Of a DNA stretch of 64,000 nt, positions 48,201 through 51,326 are shown piece by piece. The position numbers and the translations under genes were made by a program. Origin of the DNA: Branchipolynoe longqiensis (taxonomy: Eukaryota; Annelida; Polychaeta; Phyllodocida; Polynoidae); assembly GCA_030323885.1 (NCBI GenBank), contig CM059202.1:45526849-45590848 (forward strand), given 5' to 3'. Each line of letters opens with the position of its first letter. Positions within the stretch are counted from its first letter, which is position 1. The notes below the pieces were generated by a model. It saw only the letters and a list, made by a program, of their open reading frames with translations, did not search any database and was not told the origin of the DNA.

Positions 48201-49569
48201 TTTTGCGATGAATTTATTTACTCCATTCATAACGGATATGTGCGTTAATACTTGTTTTCACCGCTGGGCAGCACTAATCCAATTTGATTCAAATCTTTGG
48301 ACTTTAGTCTTAGTAATAATTTAGGTTTTCTTGCTTCTTGTTTATGGCTTGTAACTGTTTGTAGATTGCAAACAGTCCAACATCCAGCTTTCACTATACT
48401 TTGTGTTAATCCATTTAAACATCATCTGTTTTTCTAGGTTACATTATTTCTTTAGTAGTTTCTTAAACACTGATATGTTTTCTCCATTTGGTGTTGCAGC
48501 CAGCAGTATATTCCAAATATTGCCACCCATATTAGCTACACTGATATCCCACTCAGTCATAGTATCCTAACACTGAGCTAACCAGTCCTTGCCCTATCCA
48601 AGTAATGCTGAACACCAGGCTAGGAACTGACAAGTATACATTTGATAAGTCATTGGTTTGACTCGACAAGGGTTCGAACCCACGAACCCATGGGTTGGGA
48701 TCTCCGGATTTCCCACACCAGGAGACGGACGCTACGCACATTCGGCCATCCCGTCTGGTGAAACTCGAGCATCCCTCCCGGCAATAATAGGAGACATATA
48801 CAGTTACACTTACACTTATCCTCTTCTGCTTAAGAAATTAGGCATCAATGCCTGTTAGCAGGTTTGGCCTGTCTAAGTGGGACCTAGTGAAATCATAGTT
48901 TTCGTGCGGCGAGCGCTGACTGTTTTTCTTTTTGTTCAAGTGTTTTTATTCCTCTGAATAACATGTTGTCAGTGCTAATGCACTGGTCTTCCAGCCCTAA
49001 TCACAATTGCCTTTACACAGTGAACAAATCTACAACAATATACAGATAGACAATTACAGGTAACTAAGCAAAACATCGGTACATGAATGATATGTAAAGA
49101 ACAAGATAAGCGAAAAGAAACATATGCGGGGAGGTAGCTATGTTAAACTAGTAAGGTAGGCTTTAGTAGGGGGTGGGGCATAACTGACTAGACCCAGTGC
49201 TTATAGAGGCGTCCTTTGAAAGATTTAAACTTGTGTAACGATTGACACAAAACAGCACAGAAACGGCTACACTGAAAACGCAAAGACATTTGCTTCAAAT
49301 CAATATGTATTCTATTGGGATTATGAAACGACATGTAACAGACAAATCAGTTTTTCCTGAGCAAATCCATAAGCAGATAGTATGTTGATCGTTACAATGG
49401 ACAAAGTTTTGTCCCATATTGCTTCGCATCTTTTGCGACAGTCTCATATATTTGACACGTTTAAATATATATATACAGACATTTGACATGTTTATTATAT
49501 TTCTAGTACAAGCCTTCAAATCGTCTGCGAGACGCCAGACTTGCGACAGATGAGGAGGACTGCAGCTAA
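6099..49569 (+). CDS. Ionotropic glutamate receptor, 14 coding exons, no ATD
   Basis: Joined exons: 6099-6210, 10077-10126, 11226-11383, 16980-17046, 19300-19386, 26991-27125, 27382-27529, 31479-31687, 36673-36787, 40270-40473, 41558-41679, 45995-46105, 46213-46368 and 49507-49569. Together they make 1737 nt (578 residues plus stop); all introns are GT-AG and all phases match. Seen: signal peptide (about 1-29), S1 (about 45-172), M1 (about 193-210), pore loop (about 238-253), M3 (about 269-292), S2 (about 299-468), M4 (about 477-500) and a cytoplasmic tail. Family knowledge: this is the tetrameric, amino-acid-gated cation channel fold of the plasma membrane. By alignment to GluA2, the ligand residues are R150, S325/T326 and E375, with a disulfide pair C388/C445. 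Odd points are the missing ATD, W251 at the Q/R/N site and a divergent M3 motif. Subfamily is not assigned: it is not a standard AMPA, kainate or NMDA subunit, and an Epsilon-type or IR-like receptor is possible. Exon 13 is the least certain exon. Confidence 0.88.
6719..7060 (-). pseudogene. Decayed tyrosine-recombinase N-terminal fragment
   Basis: Two minus-strand frames together give a SAM-like core-binding domain: TVQIKCYLQFVDQV, then WVALYAT in one frame, and after a frameshift NYSSGLSFYLKQNGAPTIA and TLKGIKSIKGDTPRQAPSLL in the other. The pattern YATxLxxxLxYSSIxNYLSGL, with TLKGIxRIKGDTPxQA, is characteristic of recombinases of DIRS-like retroelements and Cryptons. No catalytic R-H-R-Y part remains. 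It is a dead fragment inside intron 1. Confidence 0.7.
7620..8180. repeat. Interspersed repeat D, tandem and inverted parts
   Basis: Two direct copies of ATCTCTAAAACCACACCACC with flanks occur at 7629 and 7833. An inverted end, CATTGAGTTTGCCGATA, follows near 8137. The segment TTTTGCACTGCGCGTATCGG recurs at 35928-35950. It is probably a MITE family. Confidence 0.6.
8181..8864. other. Intron 1 DNA, no gene seen
   Basis: AT-rich. A (TCATTATTA)n-type microsatellite lies at about 8726-8780. Confidence 0.5.
8865..9442. mobile_element. MITE with terminal inverted repeats of about 105 bp
   Basis: The left arm (8866-8976) and right arm (9335-9441) are near-perfect inverted copies, including AGCTCTCCAAACATACCTTTG and the outer AATTAATTGCCCATGAA. 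It has no coding capacity. Confidence 0.85.
9843..9975 (+). mobile_element. tRNA-derived SINE head, diverged
   Basis: A B-box-like GGTTCGATCCCC is followed by CGAGTCAAACCAAGGACTTA, as in SINE A. The A-box region is irregular, so this is a SINE relic rather than a tRNA gene. Confidence 0.6.
10077..10126 (+). CDS. iGluR exon 2: first strand of the ligand-binding domain
   Basis: This is a 50-nt exon between TTTTCTAG and CTG|GTAAGA. It encodes RDKREATRIVRVVSVL (residues 39-54). The segment IVRVVSVL matches the first beta strand of iGluR S1 (the family pattern is roughly LxVxTxLEEPYVM), and exon 3 continues it as HPPYVMW with no gap in the alignment. It is too short to be found by ORF length. It enters in phase 1 (two bases finish a Val codon) and leaves in phase 0. 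Confidence 0.85.
10558..10965 (+). mobile_element. tRNA-derived SINE A with internal insertion
   Basis: It runs from GTGGTCGAGTCGGTAGAGCG and GGGAGTTCGGTTCCC to the tail TTGCCTGGACGTAAAACTC. A segment at about 10741-10818 interrupts the body; it copies sequence just upstream of the SINE (AAATTCGCCATTGATGTAAT, compare 10446-10466). Confidence 0.75.
11023..11219 (+). mobile_element. Meta-domain-like SINE at the exon 3 acceptor
   Basis: It contains GTGCTGTCCTGTCTGTGGGA, AAGTGCATATAAAAGACCCC, and the end GCCGTTAAATAAAACA plus a (TTTTAC)n tail. This body is recognised from SINEs widespread in marine invertebrates. It is flanked by TTGCAGCATCTGCC (11009-11022) and TTGCAGCATCCGCC (11220-11233), a target-site duplication with one mismatch that contains the splice acceptor. 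Confidence 0.85.
11226..11383 (+). CDS. iGluR exon 3: S1 lobe, first half
   Basis: Acceptor TTTTTGCAG, donor GGAAG|GTACAC, 158 nt, ends in phase 2. It encodes HPPYVMW, a loop with YNDSGVLYTGF, and IPDMMDSIAQRLHLEIQFY, which matches the iGluR helix with the YxGFxxDLLxxIAxxLxFxY pattern. Its acceptor lies directly after the tail of a SINE whose target-site duplication includes the splice site. Confidence 0.92.
11487..11575 (+). mobile_element. Half copy of the MITE seen at 30665-30908
   Basis: TGAAGAGTTCAGGTACAAAA followed by AACCCCAATCCCAAAATAGA matches the left half of the element at 30665. The right TIR is absent here. Confidence 0.6.
11757..16191. repeat. 31-bp minisatellite, about 140 copies
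   Basis: The unit is GGTGTACTTGGGGGAGAGAG plus GGTTAACGCAT. Variants are CACAT, CACAA, CTGGGA and a 30-bp form with one G fewer. It fills most of intron 3. Open frames across it are by-products of periodicity. A SINE A tail fragment interrupts it at about 16073-16128. Confidence 0.97.
16073..16128 (-). mobile_element. SINE A tail fragment inside the 31-bp array
   Basis: TTATGTCCTAGCAACATCTA and AGGTCATATCAGGA match the SINE A 3' end on the minus strand. Repeat units resume afterwards. Confidence 0.7.
16325..16562 (-). mobile_element. tRNA-derived SINE B
   Basis: On the minus strand: GTGGTTAGAGTGTCTGACTT, then a B box (GGTTCGATTCCC) and the body ending TCGGTAAAAGTGTAGGCTCG. Other copies lie at 45183 and 56043. 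Confidence 0.85.
16980..17046 (+). CDS. iGluR exon 4: S1, WNGMIGE motif
   Basis: Acceptor ATATTTCCAG, donor CGCAAG|GTATAT, 67 nt. The first base completes an Arg codon begun in exon 3. It encodes WGSFDSNHGTWNGMIGEVI (residues 108-126), with the hallmark WNGMxGE of iGluR S1. W108 aligns with GluA2 Y450, an aromatic residue over the ligand. The exon ends in phase 0. Confidence 0.93.
17047..17770. other. Intron 4, unique-looking part
   Basis: Short (TA)n tracts at about 17048-17062 and 17382-17396. No gene seen. Confidence 0.5.
17771..18117. repeat. 26-bp minisatellite, about 13 copies
   Basis: The unit is AACAAGTTATAATCTGTATT plus CACTGT. Copies are nearly identical, with one ATCAGTTAAAAT variant. 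Confidence 0.95.
18244..18607. mobile_element. MITE with TIRs of about 27 bp and GCATTC repeats
   Basis: Left end CTAAGATTCCATATACGCGG and right end, reversed, CTAAGATTCCACATACACGG. Subterminal ATGCGGCATGCGAATGCG motifs are also inverted. The interior is non-coding. Confidence 0.8.
18608..19299. other. Intron 4, 3' part
   Basis: No gene or clear element ends seen; AT-rich towards the exon 5 acceptor. Confidence 0.45.
19300..19386 (+). CDS. iGluR exon 5: S1, ligand arginine
   Basis: Acceptor TTTCTTGCAG, donor CTCAAG|GTAAGT, 29 codons, phase 0/0. It encodes ADIAAAALTMTSSREKYVDF, the iGluR signature DIAxAPLTITxxRExxVDF. R150 aligns with the arginine that binds the ligand alpha-carboxylate (GluA2 R485) and T145 with T480; the usual Pro is Ala143. 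The last 18 coding bases and the donor resemble the monomer of the satellite that fills the following intron. Confidence 0.95.
19387..24167. repeat. 111-bp satellite, about 43 copies, in intron 5
   Basis: It starts at the donor of exon 5. Each unit is two related halves: one with GAAGTATGCTGACTTCAGCG and ATGTAAGTATTGCCAGTTAA, the other with CAAAGGACTACATCAAGTTA and AGTGATAACAGTTATCGCT. Copies are nearly identical. Variants are CAGGGAAG/CAGTGAAG, CTAATCG/CTTATCG, and a CATCGCGGTAACTG form in three successive units near 21040-21270 and at the array end. Both halves resemble the exon 5/intron 5 junction. Confidence 0.97.
24168..24400 (-). mobile_element. LINE-type 3' end inserted at the satellite edge
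   Basis: A poly-T start on the plus strand is followed by CTGTCCATAATGAGTAAGTC and CAGCTTGTTTTCATTGCTG. It resembles the LINE 3' UTR at 41980 and the insert at 48193. Satellite-related sequence resumes beyond it. Confidence 0.6.
24570..25765. repeat. Decayed relatives of the 111-bp satellite
   Basis: Units such as AGTATGATGACTTCAGCAAT|GTAAGT, TTTGCATTGAGGTAACTGAT and TTGGCTTCATCAAGGTAAAT recur about every 50-55 bp with heavy divergence. The layout (coding-like CTTCA, then a GTAA donor, then AACAGTTA) is that of the satellite halves. Confidence 0.75.
25766..26338. repeat. 26-bp minisatellite, about 22 copies
   Basis: The unit is AGAATTAATGGTTGACAAGT plus TGTGTA. It may derive from the same junction-type units, since GAAGAATTAACAGTTAACGC occurs at 24941-24960 and similarly at 25451. 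Confidence 0.93.
26548..26884. repeat. (CCACACA)n-type microsatellite
   Basis: Irregular CACACCACA tract, followed by C-homopolymers at 26911-26937 just upstream of exon 6. Confidence 0.95.
26991..27125 (+). CDS. iGluR exon 6: end of S1, linker and start of M1
   Basis: Acceptor GTCCCTGCAG, donor ATAATT|GTGAGT, 45 codons, phase 0/0. It encodes GFQHHGIVMLIKKP, corresponding to the family motif KPFMxLGISIMIKKP, then FNILTPLAPEIWIFSSLAVII. The PLAxEIW entry to M1 is conserved, and M1 continues into exon 7. The intron sequence just upstream is duplicated at about 29831-30009. Confidence 0.95.
27126..27381. other. Intron 6, short
   Basis: The shortest intron inside the membrane domain (256 bp), T-rich, without repeats. 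Confidence 0.8.
27382..27529 (+). CDS. iGluR exon 7: end of M1, cytoplasmic loop, pore loop
   Basis: Acceptor CTTTATTCTAG, donor GGCAAG|GTGCGT, ends in phase 1. It encodes VGLILWANNRLNPYEY, where NPYEY matches the family SPYEW, then a loop of about 18 residues rich in Ala/Glu. The pore loop follows as GSLWFAFTTLQWQG (residues 240-253), matching SLWFSLGAFMQQG of AMPA receptors. W251 (27523-27525) falls at the Q/R/N selectivity site. The upstream intron is only 256 bp. Confidence 0.95.
27657..27992. repeat. 67-bp tandem repeat, 5 copies
   Basis: The unit contains CTTGTAGTTGTACCTTGATC, CCTAATAAAGAGTGACTCGC and TGTACATAACTCAGCGTGTG. Copies differ at a few positions. Each carries an AATAAA-like hexamer by chance. 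Confidence 0.93.
28001..28674. mobile_element. DNA-transposon derivative, CCCTGTCACACTAC ends
   Basis: Perfect 14-bp terminal inverted repeats (CCCTGTCACACTAC, and GTAGTGTGACAGGG at the right). The interior is full of ACGTT/AACGT words in both orientations. No transposase frame was seen. Confidence 0.8.
28820..29097 (-). mobile_element. tRNA-derived SINE A with target-site duplication
   Basis: Minus strand from the B box (GGGTTCGAACCC) to the tail. It is flanked by AGTTGTCCTTTGA at 28807-28819 and 29098-29110, an exact 13-bp duplication. It is 5'-truncated at the B box. Confidence 0.92.
29345..29826. repeat. 14-15-bp minisatellite
   Basis: The unit is CACCATTATGTCAC with slips. It creates overlapping open frames (repeating PPLCHHHYVT), which are not coding. 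Confidence 0.93.
29827..30009. repeat. Duplicate of the 3' end of intron 5
   Basis: It repeats 26791-26989: the CACACCA tract, CCTAGTTGAGTTAGTGTAAG, the C-run, CCCTGCAGACTTTCGGTGAG and GTTGCGTCCCTGCA. The copy stops one base before the AG of the exon 6 acceptor would be complete and contains no exon. Confidence 0.93.
30010..30137. repeat. CAACCACCATTATG minisatellite
   Basis: Same type of unit as at 29345 and 30912. Confidence 0.9.
30138..30600 (-). repeat. Interspersed repeat D
   Basis: TAGACCCCTTTCAATGTTTA matches in reverse the end at 36010-36030. GATATTTCACTTTTCCTGTA and CATTGAGTTTGCCCATACAC match copies at 7620 and 35760. Two subunits lie in tandem. Confidence 0.6.
30665..30908. mobile_element. 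MITE with 24-bp TIRs
   Basis: Left TGAAGAGTTCAGGCGCAAAA and right, reversed, TGAATAGTTCAGGCGCAAAA, both continuing CCAC. 244 bp, AT-rich interior. Confidence 0.88.
30912..31252. repeat. CAACCACCATTATG/TCCAAC minisatellite
   Basis: Alternating 15-bp units ACAACCACCATTATA, GTAACCACCAGTATA and TCCAACCACCATTA. Confidence 0.93.
31256..31425 (+). mobile_element. SINE A, 3' half
   Basis: From GTGGGATATCGCATCATGGT to GTTGCCAGGACGTAAAACTC plus a (CAAC)n tail. It lies about 55 bp upstream of exon 8. Confidence 0.85.
31479..31687 (+). CDS. iGluR exon 8: M3 and start of S2
   Basis: Acceptor GTTCACCAG, donor ATCAAG|GTGAGC. Two bases complete Gly253, and the exon ends in phase 0. It encodes RAPRSLSSRLLTCFWFVFV, where APRSLSxR matches SPRSLSGR of AMPA receptors, then the M3 gate TYTGSLMSHLF (residues 280-290) in place of the nearly invariant SYTANLAAFLT. 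After that come DVTSVEDL and DYGFIK, typical of early S2. Confidence 0.95.
31745..32310. repeat. Interspersed element I, copy 1
   Basis: About 560 bp shared with 44240-44965: GGTTAAGTTTTAGGGT, ACACATTTCATATTAATTTT, and AGCACAATATTGGTCCAGGG. It is preceded by (AAT)n. No ORF. Confidence 0.7.
32454..32700 (-). mobile_element. tRNA-derived SINE A
   Basis: Minus-strand copy from the B-box region (GCGAGTTTGGTTCCCGG) through GCGCTCAGAATTAATAGGAT to the GCGACTTTATAG side. Confidence 0.85.
33363..34731. mobile_element. MITE C interrupted by a 1-kb element J
   Basis: The left part (33363-33480, starting TTAAAGATGCATAGTCCGAT) and the right part (about 34490-34731, ending ATGCAACTTTAA) together match the uninterrupted MITE C at 59876-60257. 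The roughly 1-kb middle segment matches 58780-59735 in reverse. Confidence 0.8.
33481..34485 (-). mobile_element. Interspersed element J, copy 1
   Basis: The minus-strand start TGTAAAAATATACGGATTTT and the end region GGCCGAGCATCCGTG match the copy at 58780-59735. It holds CCAATAAAGCACAACTT and a GC-rich block (33990-34100). The two ends show weak inverted similarity (CGGATxxTCGG). Class is unknown. Confidence 0.65.
34732..35270. other. Intron 8, no gene seen
   Basis: Contains further short repeat pieces (CTAAAATCCGCATAATTTTA; a G8 run at 35090) without clear ends. Confidence 0.4.
35271..36040. repeat. Repeat D, interrupted by a MITE
   Basis: Copies of AAAGTGAAATATCTCTAAAA (35330 and 35790) flank the MITE at 35409-35682. 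The right end has TTTGCACTGCGCGTATCGGC. Confidence 0.6.
35409..35682. mobile_element. MITE with ACACACCTACCGTAT ends
   Basis: Left ATGCTAGGTCACACCTACCG and right, reversed, ATGCCAAGTACACACCTACC. The interior has GGTAGGTGTGTAC copies and GCGATTC words. 274 bp. Confidence 0.8.
36252..36580 (+). mobile_element. tRNA-derived SINE A, near full length
   Basis: GACGCGGTGCCCGAATCGGT (A box), GGGAGTTCGAATCCC (B box), the family body and the tail TTGCCAGAATGTAAAACTCC. It sits about 90 bp before exon 9. Confidence 0.9.
36673..36787 (+). CDS. iGluR exon 9: S2, ligand Ser/Thr
   Basis: Acceptor CTTCACTTCAG, donor GACGGTG|GTAAGT, 115 nt, ends in phase 1. It encodes GGSTERYFMQ (residues 323-332), matching SGSTKEFF; S325 and T326 align with GluA2 S654 and T655, which contact the gamma-carboxylate of glutamate. 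It continues with VFDKMRLYLAKK, matching the family VFDKMWxYM. A minisatellite starts about 40 bases after the donor. Confidence 0.95.
36826..37062. repeat. Minisatellite with CAGTCTGGTCCCCAGGT core, left block
   Basis: Five units of 43-49 bp starting about 40 bases after the exon 9 donor. Each carries TCTGGTCCCCAGGTATATAT and ACTCATACATACACACAC. It was split from the right block (39614-40269) by the retroelement insertion. Confidence 0.93.
37063..39590 (+). mobile_element. Decayed retroelement inserted in the intron 9 array
   Basis: About 2.5 kb separates two halves of one minisatellite. It includes a gag-like reading frame (38209-39247). A stretch at 39285-39510 follows, with repeated GGTCTTTGTAGGTGACCG motifs. 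No reverse transcriptase or recombinase was seen, and element ends are not resolved. Confidence 0.65.
38209..39247 (+). pseudogene. Retroelement gag-like protein, broken
   Basis: An ATG at 38210 opens 88 codons with a CDTCG knuckle and a coiled coil (LLEKEVRVLEVEDELAALEE), then a stop. In other frames follow ELIAATGQWALGIKELDIKD, LEHIVFLAHRVHTNEYYDS and LAEEIGFAAF, resembling the capsid-like region of gag proteins in Gypsy/DIRS-type elements. The end is a Cys/His knuckle, CRFGHVCSKCNGKGHKRPAC. Several stops and frameshifts break it. It is unrelated to the host receptor gene. Confidence 0.7.
39591..39659. repeat. Two adjacent hairpins
   Basis: GGACCACTAAG/CTTAGTGGTCC (39591-39619, 7-nt loop) is followed by a perfect 19-bp stem, CCGGGCATCAGTGTGTTCA/TGAACACACTGATGCCCGG (39618-39659, 4-nt loop TACA). 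They mark the junction of the retroelement with the array. Confidence 0.9.
39614..40269. repeat. Minisatellite with CAGTCTGGTCCCCAGGT core, right block
   Basis: Fourteen cores spaced about 43-52 bp apart (at about 39659, 39708, 39757 up to 40257). The last core, GTTTGGTCCCCAG, is the real acceptor of exon 10. Spacer sequence is ATATATACTCATACATACAC-like. Confidence 0.95.
40270..40473 (+). CDS. iGluR exon 10: S2, ligand Glu
   Basis: Acceptor TTTGGTCCCCAG, donor GAGGAAG|GTGAGT, 204 nt. It encodes GVARVRQGGYVFFMEKYSAE, matching GVARVRxxxGxYAYLLE; E375 aligns with GluA2 E705, which binds the ligand amino group. PCDVM carries C388 of the conserved S2 disulfide, and RAYGFAIP matches KGYGIATP. The acceptor is itself the last unit of a tandem array, and a related array follows the donor. 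Confidence 0.95.
40480..41005. repeat. 55-bp minisatellite after the exon 10 donor
   Basis: The unit is AGTCTGGTCCCCAGGTCCAG, then CTTGGTAGTGTTAGCAGGGG and AGTGTTTATTAGATT, about 9.5 copies. It shares the TCTGGTCCCCAGGT core with the upstream array and begins within ten bases of the donor. Confidence 0.95.
41166..41452 (+). mobile_element. SINE A, partial head
   Basis: From CAGGTTCGAACTCTGATCGA to TTGCCAGGATGTAAAACTTC, with the full 3' body. Confidence 0.88.
41558..41679 (+). CDS. iGluR exon 11: end of S2
   Basis: Acceptor TTCTTTCCACCAG, donor CCAATG|GTAGGG, ends in phase 0. It encodes GDIDALEKKWWYMNGEC, matching the family EGKLxxxKxKWWxxxxC; C445 would pair with C388. A Ser/Gln-rich linker (SESTLSESQSQSRS) then leads to M4. 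Confidence 0.94.
41956..42795 (-). mobile_element. 5'-truncated non-LTR retrotransposon
   Basis: The minus strand holds the C-terminus of a reverse-transcriptase ORF (42363-42795), about 390 bp of 3' UTR, and a poly-A end (poly-T at 41957-41990 on plus). It inserted into MITE C. The UTR recurs at 2656. Confidence 0.8.
42363..42795 (-). pseudogene. LINE reverse transcriptase, C-terminal remnant
   Basis: The minus frame gives LPYFDYGDVNYMGARKELLK. After a one-base slip in an A-run comes LQTLQNRALKICLRVDKLHP, then LLENRRIIHLKTLAY and a stop after RLGNPH. The pattern LPxxDYGDxxY...LQxLQNRALxIC is characteristic of the region after the RT domain in Jockey/CR1-like LINEs. The catalytic part is absent, so it is dead. 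Confidence 0.75.
42896..44239. other. Intron 11, no gene seen
   Basis: Includes part of repeat D (43370-43460), a G20-type homopolymer at about 43660-43679 and AT-rich DNA. Confidence 0.45.
44240..44965. repeat. Interspersed element I, copy 2, with nested MITE H
   Basis: Matches 31745-32310 (GTGGTTAAGTTTTAGGGTCG; GCACAATATTGG). About 260 bp of MITE H interrupts it at 44598-44860. Confidence 0.72.
44598..44860. mobile_element. MITE H
   Basis: The ends TCAAAAGGTGATAAC and GGGTCCATTGTAACGAT are mirrored by ATCGTTACAATGGAC and AGCACCTTTTGCGA at the right. A 5'-shortened copy lies at 49234-49455. Confidence 0.75.
45053..45714. mobile_element. MITE C with nested SINE B
   Basis: TTAA-bounded: it starts TTAAAGTTGCATAGTCCGAT and ends GGATTATGGAACTTTAA. 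The centre has the perfect palindrome TTTTGGCAAGCTTGCCAAAA (45537-45556). SINE B splits it at about 45183-45480. The TTAA ends suggest a piggyBac-type target. Confidence 0.85.
45183..45480 (+). mobile_element. tRNA-derived SINE B
   Basis: A box TGGCGGAGTGGTTAGAGTG, B box GGTTCGATTTCCC, body with CAAATTTGGATTTCCACCGC-like sequence, and an A-rich tail (AAAAAAATAAAAAAA). Confidence 0.85.
45752..45984 (+). mobile_element. Meta-domain-like SINE at the exon 12 acceptor
   Basis: It contains GTGCTGTCCTGTCTGTGTGA, AAGTGCATATAAAAGACCCC and GTCGTTAAATAAAACA. It is flanked by an exact 13-bp duplication CACTCTCCAGCCC at 45739-45751 and 45985-45997, covering ten intron bases, the AG, and three exon bases of exon 12. 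Confidence 0.92.
45995..46105 (+). CDS. iGluR exon 12: M4
   Basis: Acceptor CACTCTCCAG, donor GGTCAG|GTAGGT, 37 codons, phase 0/0. It encodes PVSLAMFRAPFLLLMVGIF and then LAIILSLAEIVFYKYRGQ, one hydrophobic helix followed by a basic end. Compare the family form SLxNVAGVFYILxxGLxLAxLVAxxEF. The splice acceptor is part of a 13-bp direct repeat that flanks the SINE just upstream. Confidence 0.94.
46213..46368 (+). CDS. iGluR exon 13 (candidate): cytoplasmic tail
   Basis: This is an open 52-codon stretch, phase 0/0, from a GGCCAG acceptor to CTCATG|GTGAGT. It has two Cys (VCQVC), KDNDMKKH, and a Pro/Ser-rich end (SSPSVAITEPSDP). No known domain is recognised. The upstream intron is only 107 bp and the polypyrimidine tract is about 45 bases away. 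An alternative acceptor at 46197/46198 (GATAG|GCC) adds five residues in the same frame. A competing model uses 46166/46167 and stops at 46328. The phase match to exon 14 favours the exon given here. Confidence 0.55.
46525..46590 (+). mobile_element. SINE A tail fragment
   Basis: GACCTTAGATGTTGCTAGGA followed by CGTAAAAC and (CAAA)n. Confidence 0.7.
46666..47036. mobile_element. MITE with TIRs of about 30 bp
   Basis: CAAAGACCCTATAATACTAA and, reversed at the right, CAAAGACTCTATAATACTAA, both continuing GACGGCTCACTC. GCACTC on both sides may be the target duplication. Confidence 0.88.
47277..47455. repeat. (CA)n/(CACACT)n microsatellite
   Basis: About 180 bp of ACACACTCAC repeats in intron 13. 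Confidence 0.97.
47560..47705. repeat. 18-bp minisatellite, short block
   Basis: Units such as GGTGCTCAATGTGGGCTT. The same family forms the larger array at 53255-54190. Confidence 0.85.
47706..48130. other. Intron 13, no gene seen
   Basis: No coding or element signature identified. Confidence 0.4.
48133..48760 (-). mobile_element. SINE A split by a LINE-type insert
   Basis: The body is interrupted between GCCATGACCT (48191) and GATATCCCACTCAG (48543). The roughly 350-bp insert begins with T-runs on plus and has CTTGTTTTCACCGCTGGGCA, as in the LINE 3' ends at 24168 and 41980. Confidence 0.75.
49234..49455. mobile_element. MITE H, second copy
   Basis: GTAACGATTGACACAAAACA through TTTTGCGACAGTCTCATATA matches 44635-44860. 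It ends about 50 bp before exon 14. Confidence 0.8.
49507..49569 (+). CDS. iGluR exon 14: C-terminus and stop
   Basis: Acceptor TTATATTTCTAG, phase 0. It encodes the charged tail YKPSNRLRDARLATDEEDCS followed by TAA. The length of the full model becomes an exact multiple of three. The C-terminal residues EDCS do not form a classical PDZ ligand. No clear AATAAA was found in the next kilobase, so the 3' end of the mRNA is not placed. A MITE copy ends about 50 bp upstream of the acceptor. Confidence 0.68.
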   Translation, partial: YKPSNRLRDARLATDEEDCS

Positions 49570-50091
49570 CTGCATCGTGACGTAACAACTGTGGCTGTGA
49601 CGTCACAGAACTACATCTCAGGAGCAGCAGGTAGCTTGGTTCCCCGCCACAGTCACGTAGACTTTAGGCTTGGTACAAACAAAGCATTCCGTCGCAGGGA
49701 ACAGTGTAGGTGTTTCTCCGCGCATGCGCTACTCTGCGACGGAGCCGTCAAGGCGTTAAGCCCAGCAGCCATCAATCTTTGTTATATTGGGCAGTAACTA
49801 TGTACCGGCATCTCACTTTGAGAGTTTTATTTGAATCGCGTATGCTTAGGGAATATAAACTATATCGATTAAGAAATAGATGCCAGGATTGCTATTTGTT
49901 AGACACGTAATGCTTCGATGGCTTATGGGCTTAACGTGTTGATGGCCCCGCTGTAGAGTAGTGCACACTGCACAAACAAACACCTACACTGGCCCCTCCC
50001 TACATGGTTTCCATATATGGTCCGATGACGTATTGCTTTGTGCCAAGCTTAAGGTCTACGCGACTGTGGCGAGAAATCCAGCTAGAGGAGC

Positions 50092-50838
50092 AGGGCCCGT
50101 ATTCATGAGCTTGGGGTACGCTTATCCGGCGGGTAAGCTTATCCGTTGGGTAGCTATCCCGTGGTTTAACGGCGGCGGTTAATTAGGTCAATCGGTATTC
50201 ACCAATGATGCAGCCGGGCCGGATAGCTACCCGTTCGATTATTTATAGATTTGGGAATTCCCTCCAGTCGCTGCGGTGGCGGCGATTTGTTTACTTTACA
50301 TTCGTCGATTCGAAAATATTAATATCGCCGCCTCACTTATTGCGTATGTAATTCTGTTAAATATGACTGCATTTAATAGATTAGGGCGTAAGAAATTCAC
50401 GCCGATTCGGCGGCGACGGCGGCGGCCATGTTTGGTTACCGTTGGACAGTATGGATATCGACGTCGCTGCGGAGGCGGCGATTTGTGTACTTTACATTCG
50501 TCGATTCGAAAATATTAATATCGCCGCCTTTGTGCCAGCAGCGTGAATTTCGCTTCGCATTTAGGGTTAATTTGACCAAATTTCACTTATTGTGTATGTA
50601 AATCTATCAAATATGATCGCATTGAATAGTTTCAGAGCCACACACGCTCACTACCCCTTGGGGTAGTGGCTTACCCCTGCTTCGAAATTGGGGTAGGGTA
50701 CCCTCCGGTTAGAGCCCCAGGGTAGCGCTACCCCAAGCTCATGAATACGGATTTTCCACCCTTAGCCGGGGGGGGGTAGCGTACCCCCCGGTTAGAGCCC
50801 CAGGGTAGGGCTACCCCGAGCTCATGAATACGGCCCCA
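50092..50838. mobile_element. Nested MITE with GGGCCCGTATTCATGAG ends
   Basis: The left end GGGCCCGTATTCATGAGCTT and the right end AGCTCATGAATACGGCCCC are inverted. Inside, 50262-50630 is a relative of the fold-back arms of 3232-3612 (GGCGGCGATTTGTTTACTTT, ATTCGTCGATTCGAAAATAT). Confidence 0.78.
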
Positions 50839-51326
50839 GGTCGCAAACATCCCGCATGATGTCAGACAAAGGCGTTGCTGGAACGCTTGCAAAACAAACA
50901 CCTATGACGTCATCGATGACTAAACCATGACGTGTATTGAAATGTGACGTTCTGTGAACAAGGTGACATGTTGATGTCACGAATGGTCAGCTTTGTGATG
51001 ATAATGCAACATTTTTATTATCGGAGTGACTCTTGTCACGGTACCATGTCCCTAGCGCGAGATTCTGTCATTACAGTACCATGACGACAGTAGATTATTC
51101 TACAATCACAGTTCCGTTCATGGTTAGGGTTAGTTAATTTGGGTAGGCATTGACTGTAGACTCCAGATCTAAAAGAATGATACCGTGATGCTAGACTGCC
51201 GATCTATATCAACTGTACTGTGACGCTAGACTGCAGCACTGCTGTATGGTACCGTGATTTTAGAATATCCTTCAGTCACCACGGCACCGCGACAACAGAG
51301 GCGTCCTTTTATTATATATGTCTGGA

